DNA of 54,287 nucleotides from CAYPNP01 sp964412195 (GTDB lineage: Bacteria; Acidobacteriota; JAAYUB01): assembly GCA_964412195.1 (NCBI GenBank), contig CAYPNP010000029.1:1-54287 (forward strand), given 5' to 3'. Below, piece by piece: positions 49,127 through 54,287 of this stretch (within the stretch, counting starts at the first letter, position 1; the number at the start of each line of letters is the position of its first letter). The notes beneath the pieces were generated by a model, which was not told the DNA's origin, did not search any database, and worked only from the letters and a program-made list of their open reading frames with translations. The position numbers and the translations under genes were made by a program.

Positions 49127-52057
49127 TCAGGGGAGGGGGACGTCGAGGGTGAGGACAGCGCTGCGGCCGTCGGCGGCGTACACCAGCACGGAGACCTTCC
49201 ACGGGCCCGCCGGACGGCCCGATGGCAAAGGGACCTCCACGACGCCTTCCGGGGAGAGGGGGAGCAGAGGCACGAAGAAGGAGTCCGGGTCCTCCGGCGC
49301 CGCCGGTTCCGGGCGGGCGGCCGCTCCCGCCGGATTCCTGCCGGACGATGGGGAAAGCAGCTCCCCCTCGGACAGCGAATCGTCCGGGACGTAGGACCCT
49401 TGCCCCGCGGGGCGTGGCTCCGCGCCCCGCCGGCCGGGGGAATCCGGCGTCAGCCGGCCCGCGTCTGTCGCGCCGCTCCACAGGCCGCGCGACTGCAGCT
49501 CCCGGACGTACTCCGCCCGCCCCGGGAACGGCCCGCCTGACGGCTGACCCAGCCAGCCGTCGCCGCGACACACCACCGACTGGCCCGGCCGGTCCGGGAA
49601 CGCGGGAGCGGGCACCGCTGGCGGCTCGGGATCGAAAACGAGCGGGCGCCAGGCGGGCGCGGCCGCGGGATCGACGGAGGCGTCCCACCAGACCGCCGCG
49701 GCCCCGGCCTGCCCCGCGGAGCTCGGGACGGTTTGACCGCCGCGGCTCTCCCAGCCGTCCACGCGCAGGCGGATGACGGCGGGACCGTCCGGCGGCCCGG
49801 CAGCCGGGGCCTCCACCGACAGCGCCAGCGGCGAGTCCGCCCACGGGACGCGGACGGAGAAGTCCCGGAAGTGGAGCCGTCCGGCGCAAACCTGCAGGAG
49901 CCGCAGGACGAAGCCGCCCCTCAGCTCCTCCCCGACCGGCAGCGCCACCCGGGCGGCGCTTTCCCGGGGCTTCGTCCAGAAGCTGCGCACGGGCCCGCCG
50001 TCGCGGAACACCTCCACCAGGGCGCGGCCGCCGGGGCAGCCCGGTTCCCACGCGGCTTCCAGAGTCCCGCCAGGCCGGACCTCGGGCGTGCCCGCCTCCG
50101 CTGGATCCCCGGCGTCGACAGCCGGCGTCACGTCCGTCGGGAGGTCCGCCCGCCCGTTGGGCGCGGCGCAGGCCAGCTGGAACGGCCCGGCCGTTCCCAC
50201 AGTCGGCAGCACGAACACGCCGGCGAAACCGCCCGACGCATCGGTGATCTCGCTCCGCGAGTCCACTGCCACGCCCCGGCCGTCCAGCAGGGCCACCCGC
50301 ACCGGCCGGCCCGCCAGCGTCTCCGCGGCGCCGGTCCGCCGGTTGCGGCGGAGGCAGACGGCCCGGAAGCGCACCGCCTGGCCGGGCCGGTAGCGGGAGC
50401 GGTCGGGGAAGAACCGCGTCTGTTCGATCCAGTCGGGGACGGCCGGCGCGTTCGCGGTTGTCAGGGCTTCAGCCAGGGTCAGCTCCTCGTCCCCGCGGCG
50501 CAGGAGCAGGTGGAACTTCCGGCCCGGCCGCACCCCCGCCACGGCGAAGCATCCCCTGGAATCGGTCGTCGCCGCGGCGAGCACCCGCACCGACTCGCGC
50601 CCCTCCACCGCCACGGCCCGGACGGAGACGCCGGGCAGCGGCTCCCCGGTCCGGGCGTCCACCACGCAGCCCGCCGCGCCGTCGGGCCGCGGCGTGCAGA
50701 CGACGGTCATCCGGCTGACCCAGAACCATCCCGCCTCCAGGTGGGGGGAGCGCTTCCAGTCCGGCTCCGGGCTGATCAGCACCCGGTAGAATCCCGGCCG
50801 CAGGGAGGGCAATTCGACCGTCACGCGCCGCGCGTCGAACGCCGCCGGTTCCGGCAGTTCCAGCGACCCGGCGGCCTGGGGGCGGCGGGCCAGCAACCGC
50901 TCCACCGAGCGGCGGCCGCCCGCCGAGAACCCGATATCGTGGTATTCCGGCTGGTTGACCCACCGGTCGGGGTAGATCCGGTAGTAGGCGCGGCCGACGT
51001 TGCGGTAGCGGACGCGCAGCCGGGCCTCGCCGGGTGCCATCACCGGGTCCGGCTCCAGCGCCAGCTCGTGGGCCGCCAGCCGCCGGGCGCGCTCCCGGCA
51101 CCGCCGGCCGCCCGGCGAGTCGGGATAGGCGGCGGCGCCCAGCTCCGCCGCAGCCAGCGACTTGCCGAAATCCCCCCGCCTCTCCCAGGCCGCCGACAAG
51201 TCCGCACAGGCGGCGGACAGCGCCGTCACGTCCGGGAAATCCCCCAGCAGCTGTTCGAGGTGGCGGATCCAGGCGCCGGCGACACCTTCCTTCCAACCGG
51301 TCATCCCTCCGACCGCGCGGAGCCGGCGCAGTTCCCACCCGAGGAAAGCGTCCCGGTCGCCGTCGAGGCTGTGGGCGCCCAGGAGCCAGGCATGGATGCG
51401 CAGGATCTTCCACCCGGGGGACGGGTCGGCCGGGTCGTGCCGTTTGACCTCGGCCACGAAGTCCTCCCAGGAGCCGAGCAGCGGGGAATCCGGGCCGACG
51501 GCAGGCGTCCCGGCCTTCGCGGGAGCCCCGGCGGCCAATCCTGTGTAGAATTCCACCGCCCACGCCGCCACGCGGTCCAGGAGCGTCGGCAGGCCGGCGT
51601 CCGCCTCGGCCGGCTCCGGGAACGCACCGGGCAGGGCGTCGCCCGGGATCCTCATGAGGGCCATCCGTCCGGCGAGGGCGGCCTGGTAAAGGCCGTCGAT
51701 GCGGCGCAGGAACTCCGGCCGCGTCCAGGACGTGAAATCGGCCGGTGCTTCACCAGTCGTGGGGAAGTTCCGGTCGACAGCGTCGCCGTGCTCGCCCAGA
51801 TACTCCTCGTAGCGGGCCGCCAGCAGTGCCTGAGCGGCGGGACGGACCGCTTCCGGGGCGCTGCCGGCCTCCGCCTCCAGCCGCCGGACCGCGGCGGGAT
51901 CCGTCCCGGCCGTCTCCGCGGCTAGCGACCGAAGCCGGGCCACGGGATCGCCCGCGGCCGGCCGGCCGGCCTCCGCCGCGCGGACGGGTCCCCCCTGCTC
52001 CGCCCACACGGGGAGCAGCAGCAGGGCCGCGGCCAGGGCAACCAATCGAAGGCGCAT
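49127..52057 (-). CDS. Alpha-2-macroglobulin-like secreted protein, short form without the thioester half
   Basis: A 976-residue exported protein (signal MRLRLVALAAALLLLPVWAEQ). Residues ~30-340 are helix-rich. From ~340 on come macroglobulin-like beta domains: a BIG1-type segment (GCVVDARTGEPLPGVSVRAV), then the MG2 signature FFPDRSRYRPGQAVRFRAVCL (~548) with WEPGCPGGRALVEVFRD. The C-terminus reads FFVPLLPLSPEGVVEVPLPSG, like the start of the A2M domain, and stops there. Full-length bacterial A2M homologues continue for several hundred residues with a thioester (CLEQ) or at least the complement-like domain; that part is missing. The gene may be truncated by the adjacent repeat, or be a naturally short form. 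GGGAGGGG lies 5 nt before the ATG. Confidence 0.7.
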   Translation of the reverse strand: MRLRLVALAAALLLLPVWAEQGGPVRAAEAGRPAAGDPVARLRSLAAETAGTDPAAVRRLEAEAGSAPEAVRPAAQALLAARYEEYLGEHGDAVDRNFPTTGEAPADFTSWTRPEFLRRIDGLYQAALAGRMALMRIPGDALPGAFPEPAEADAGLPTLLDRVAAWAVEFYTGLAAGAPAKAGTPAVGPDSPLLGSWEDFVAEVKRHDPADPSPGWKILRIHAWLLGAHSLDGDRDAFLGWELRRLRAVGGMTGWKEGVAGAWIRHLEQLLGDFPDVTALSAACADLSAAWERRGDFGKSLAAAELGAAAYPDSPGGRRCRERARRLAAHELALEPDPVMAPGEARLRVRYRNVGRAYYRIYPDRWVNQPEYHDIGFSAGGRRSVERLLARRPQAAGSLELPEPAAFDARRVTVELPSLRPGFYRVLISPEPDWKRSPHLEAGWFWVSRMTVVCTPRPDGAAGCVVDARTGEPLPGVSVRAVAVEGRESVRVLAAATTDSRGCFAVAGVRPGRKFHLLLRRGDEELTLAEALTTANAPAVPDWIEQTRFFPDRSRYRPGQAVRFRAVCLRRNRRTGAAETLAGRPVRVALLDGRGVAVDSRSEITDASGGFAGVFVLPTVGTAGPFQLACAAPNGRADLPTDVTPAVDAGDPAEAGTPEVRPGGTLEAAWEPGCPGGRALVEVFRDGGPVRSFWTKPRESAARVALPVGEELRGGFVLRLLQVCAGRLHFRDFSVRVPWADSPLALSVEAPAAGPPDGPAVIRLRVDGWESRGGQTVPSSAGQAGAAAVWWDASVDPAAAPAWRPLVFDPEPPAVPAPAFPDRPGQSVVCRGDGWLGQPSGGPFPGRAEYVRELQSRGLWSGATDAGRLTPDSPGRRGAEPRPAGQGSYVPDDSLSEGELLSPSSGRNPAGAAARPEPAAPEDPDSFFVPLLPLSPEGVVEVPLPSGRPAGPWKVSVLVYAADGRSAVLTLDVPLP

Positions 52058-52264
52058 GGGGACCCCTCCCAGGGAAACCGACGCGGCGCCATTATACCCG
52101 CGCCGCCCGTCGGCGGGAAGCTATCCTTGGCCCCGGCCGATATCTCCGCAACCTCGGCGAATCCATCTTCGTACAATGGCATCAGACAAGAGATAGACAA
52201 GTTTGCCTTCCCCCTGCGGGAAGAATGGTCTGAATCCAATAACCTGCGACAACCGGAGGATCCC

Positions 52265-53110
52265 ATGAAGCATCGCACTGTACTGCTCGGGCTGCTGCTG
52301 TCCGCCGTCCTGCTGGCCGGGTTCGTCCCCGCCCAGGAGGTGGAGTATCCGCGGGTCAGCCCCAAGGCCGTCCTCACCCAGACCGTCGGCACCACCACGG
52401 TGACGGTCACTTACTGCCGCCCCGGCGTCAAGGGCCGCGAGATCTGGGGCAAGCTGGTGCCCTACGGCGAGCCATGGCGCACCGGGGCCAACGAGGCCAC
52501 CACCATCAATTTCACCGACCCGGTCATGGTGGAAGGCCAGAAGCTCGACGCAGGCACCTACGCCTTCTTCACCATCCCGACCACCGGCGACTGGACCGTA
52601 GTCTTCAGCAAGCAGACCGACCTGTGGGGCTCCATGGGCTACAAGCAGGAAATGGACGCCCTGCGCGTGACCGTCAAGCCGGTGGCCAGCCCGCCCGTCG
52701 AGTGGATGCAGTTCCTGTTCAGCAACCTCTCCGACACGGGCGCCACGCTGGAGCTGCAGTGGGAGAAACTGTGCGTGCCGGTGAAGTTCACCGTCGACAC
52801 GCCGGGCAAGATCATGGCCGCCGCCGCCAAGAGCCTCGGCCGGCTGTGGGTTCAGCCCCTGCGCGCCGCCAACTACTGCCTCACCTCCGGCACCAACCTG
52901 GAGCAGGGCCTGAAGTGGGCCAACCAGGCCGTGCAGATCCAGGAGAACTACAACACCCTGACGGTGAAGGCACAGCTCCAGGGCAAGCTCGGCCAGAAGG
53001 CTGATGCCGTCGCCACCATGGAGAAGGCCGTCCAGATGGGCCTGACCCAGAAGGAGCCGCCCTACAACCTGGCCGACATGCAGAAGCTGCTGGCGGAGTG
53101 GAAGAAGTAG
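52265..53110 (+). CDS. Secreted DUF2911-domain protein
   Basis: A 281-residue protein with a signal peptide (MKHRTVLLGLLLSAVLLAGFVPAQE). The DUF2911 domain (~25-170) is clear: SPKAVLTQTVGTTTVTVTYCRPGVKGREIWGKLVPYGEPWRTGANEATTINFTDPV. The domain is frequent in Acidobacteriota and Bacteroidota; its function is unknown. The C-terminal ~90 residues (LEQGLKWANQAVQIQENYNTL, KADAVATMEKAVQMGL) form TPR-like helices, as in many homologues. GGAGGA lies 4-5 nt before the ATG. A strong terminator follows 53 nt after the stop, so it is monocistronic. Confidence 0.9.
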   Translation: MKHRTVLLGLLLSAVLLAGFVPAQEVEYPRVSPKAVLTQTVGTTTVTVTYCRPGVKGREIWGKLVPYGEPWRTGANEATTINFTDPVMVEGQKLDAGTYAFFTIPTTGDWTVVFSKQTDLWGSMGYKQEMDALRVTVKPVASPPVEWMQFLFSNLSDTGATLELQWEKLCVPVKFTVDTPGKIMAAAAKSLGRLWVQPLRAANYCLTSGTNLEQGLKWANQAVQIQENYNTLTVKAQLQGKLGQKADAVATMEKAVQMGLTQKEPPYNLADMQKLLAEWKK

Positions 53111-53162
53111 GATTGAAGATTACAAGATCTTAAGATTAGAAAATCAAAAACCCCAACCGTTG

Positions 53163-53198
53163 AAACGTTGGAACGTGGAAACGTTCCAACGTTTTTTT
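53163..53198 (+). terminator. Rho-independent terminator after the DUF2911 gene
   Basis: A perfect 14-bp stem (53163-53176 with 53181-53194) with a GGAA loop ends in a run of seven T (53192-53198). Confidence 0.95.
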
Positions 53199-53237
53199 GT
53201 CGACAGGAACAACGAAAGATCGCCTCTGGTTCCGGAT

Positions 53238-53430
53238 TTCTCTGCGCCTCTGCACCTCGGCGGGCTCTGCGCGAACTTCTTCATTCGATGACGATTACGA
53301 GTACGATTACGATCGACGAGTACGATAGGCCAGAACAGTCAGGGTTCTATCGTCCATGGTCCATCGTCCGTGGTCGGGTTTGCGGTCACCGGTCACCGGT
53401 CACCCGTCATCCGGCGATGTTCGATGTCCG
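53238..53430. repeat. Mosaic of CTCTGCG/CGATTA composite, ATGGTCC, CGGTCAC and GATGTTCG units
   Basis: Composite copy 4 (53238-53328) is followed by ATCGTCCATGGTCC-type units (53349-53377), CGGTCACCGGTCACCGGTCAC (53384-53404) and GATGTTCGATGTCCG (53416-53430). The last block codes for the C-terminus of the symporter. Confidence 0.8.
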
Positions 53431-54287
53431 TTCGGGCGACGGGCTCGAGAAGGCATGGAAGGCGTAAGACAGGGCGACCACCAGGACGCAGCCGACCACG
53501 TTGTACCAGAGGAACGAGATGTCGGTGAAGAAGAAACAGGCCAGCACGCCCGCCTCGGCGATCAGCGCCGCCCAGAACGCCGCCCCGCCGCGGATCCGCT
53601 GGCAGTAGAACGCCACCAGGAAAATCCCCAAGATGGTGCCGTAGAAGAGGGAGCCGAGGATGTTCACCGCCTCCACCAACGACCCCAGACGGCTGGCGTA
53701 CTCGGCGAAGAAGACGGCGAAGCAGCCCCACAGGAACGTGGCCAGGCGCGAGACCCAGACCTCCCGCCGGCCGTCGCCGCCGCCCAGCAGCCGCCGCCAG
53801 ACATCCACCGTCGTGGCCGCGGCCAGGGCATTCAACTCCCCGGACGACGACGACATGGAGGCGGCGAATACGGCCGCGAGCACCAGCCCCACCAGCCCCG
53901 CCGGCAGGAACGTCAGCACGTAGGTCAGGAAGACGTAATTGGTGTCGCTGGGATTGGTTCCCGGGTTGGCGCGCTTCAGGATCCCCACCGCTTGCTCCCG
54001 GGCGCCGGTAGCCTTGGCCTCCGCCTGCCGCAGCGCCGCGAGCGCCGCTGCCTCCCGCTCCGGATCGCCGCCGCGGCGGGCCTCCAGCAGCGCCTGCACC
54101 CGGGCGGATCGGTCGGCGCAGGCGTGACCGTAGGCGATCTCCGCCTGCCGGTACTCCCCCGCCAGCGGCCCCGAACGGACCTGGGCCACCGGCACCGGGT
54201 TGAAGAACACCGGCGGGGCGACGAACTGGTAGAACACGAACACCATGGCGCCCAGCAGCAGGATCAGGAACTGCATCGGCACCTTGA
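53407..54287 (-). CDS. Sodium:solute symporter (partial, N-terminus off the window)
   Basis: The last ~293 residues of an SSS-family transporter read from the right edge. KVPMQFLILLLGAMVFVFYQF is a typical mid-protein helix of this family. A long hydrophilic loop (~30-105) is helix-rich (LLEARRGGDPEREAAALAALRQAEA). Then LVLAAVFAASMSSSSGELNALAAATTVDVWRRL is the conserved SSS signature whose serines coordinate Na+. Four or five more helices follow. The substrate is unknown. The final residues ERTSNIAG are encoded by GATGTTCG repeat units, so the original end was probably a few codons earlier. Confidence 0.88.
   Translation of the reverse strand, partial: KVPMQFLILLLGAMVFVFYQFVAPPVFFNPVPVAQVRSGPLAGEYRQAEIAYGHACADRSARVQALLEARRGGDPEREAAALAALRQAEAKATGAREQAVGILKRANPGTNPSDTNYVFLTYVLTFLPAGLVGLVLAAVFAASMSSSSGELNALAAATTVDVWRRLLGGGDGRREVWVSRLATFLWGCFAVFFAEYASRLGSLVEAVNILGSLFYGTILGIFLVAFYCQRIRGGAAFWAALIAEAGVLACFFFTDISFLWYNVVGCVLVVALSYAFHAFSSPSPERTSNIAG

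Overview
This is high-GC bacterial chromosome, probably a metagenome-assembled scaffold: it carries one exact 100-N gap (22249-22348). Coding density is ordinary, but the intergenic spaces hold an exceptional load of short-unit repeats. I lean to Acidobacteriota. The reasons are a secreted DUF2911 protein, a propeller-type GGDEF sensor, many secreted enzymes, and an EF-P with Asn at the tip of its loop. No rRNA is present to confirm this, so the assignment is inference.

Layout. (1) 1-6261: one end of an integrated, plasmid-like element. It has a truncated ParA, an AT-rich region with DnaA-box-like sites, a small helix-turn-helix (excisionase-like) gene overlapping a large primase-helicase, a cluster of eight GCTGACAA iteron-like sites at the end of the primase gene, a low-GC HEPN-like cargo gene, and a tyrosine integrase next to the 3' end of tRNA-Arg(TCG). 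(2) 6262-9700: tRNA-Arg and the rplM-rpsI-rpsB-tsf ribosomal operon, which has a ~250-nt leader. (3) 9958-16527: a HAD phosphatase, an overlapping PP2C phosphatase / Ser-Thr kinase-FHA pair, serS, efp and a GT2 glycosyltransferase. (4) 16664-21827: a MATE transporter, then pyrB-pyrI-arcC-OTC, a carbamoyl-phosphate cluster. (5) 21830-27595 on the minus strand: acyl-CoA synthetase, a zinc-ribbon protein, a uracil permease and an overlapping GT39-like membrane glycosyltransferase. The glycosyltransferase has taken in two repeat elements in frame. (6) 27739-28512: an IS200/RAYT-type Y1 transposase between long inverted repeats. (7) 28686-38389: a secreted hypothetical protein, an MscS channel, a 1010-aa propeller-GGDEF sensor, a tandem pair of QueC-like PP-loop proteins, a lipocalin-like secreted protein and a chagasin-like protease inhibitor. 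(8) 38635-54287: a 1673-aa secreted GH81 beta-1,3-glucanase, a membrane protein, a methyltransferase with a signal peptide, an amino-acid permease, a secreted papain-like peptidase with a dockerin, an acyl-ACP thioesterase, a shortened alpha-2-macroglobulin-like protein, DUF2911 and a sodium/solute symporter cut by the window edge.

The most unusual signal is between the genes. At least nine families of degenerate 6-9-nt tandem units recur in the intergenic spaces, for example GCGAATT, CATTTGC, GGTGAATC, CACAAAGG, CGATTA, ATGGACC, AACATCGA, CGGTCAC and CGGCGAAAC. They are usually arranged as inverted arms around an inner hairpin, and in one place three layers are nested. They supply the C-terminal codons of several genes, lie in frame inside one glycosyltransferase, and form a linker in the mobile primase. 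A RAYT-type transposase with its own long inverted repeats sits among them and is a candidate, unproven, mobiliser for at least part of this material.
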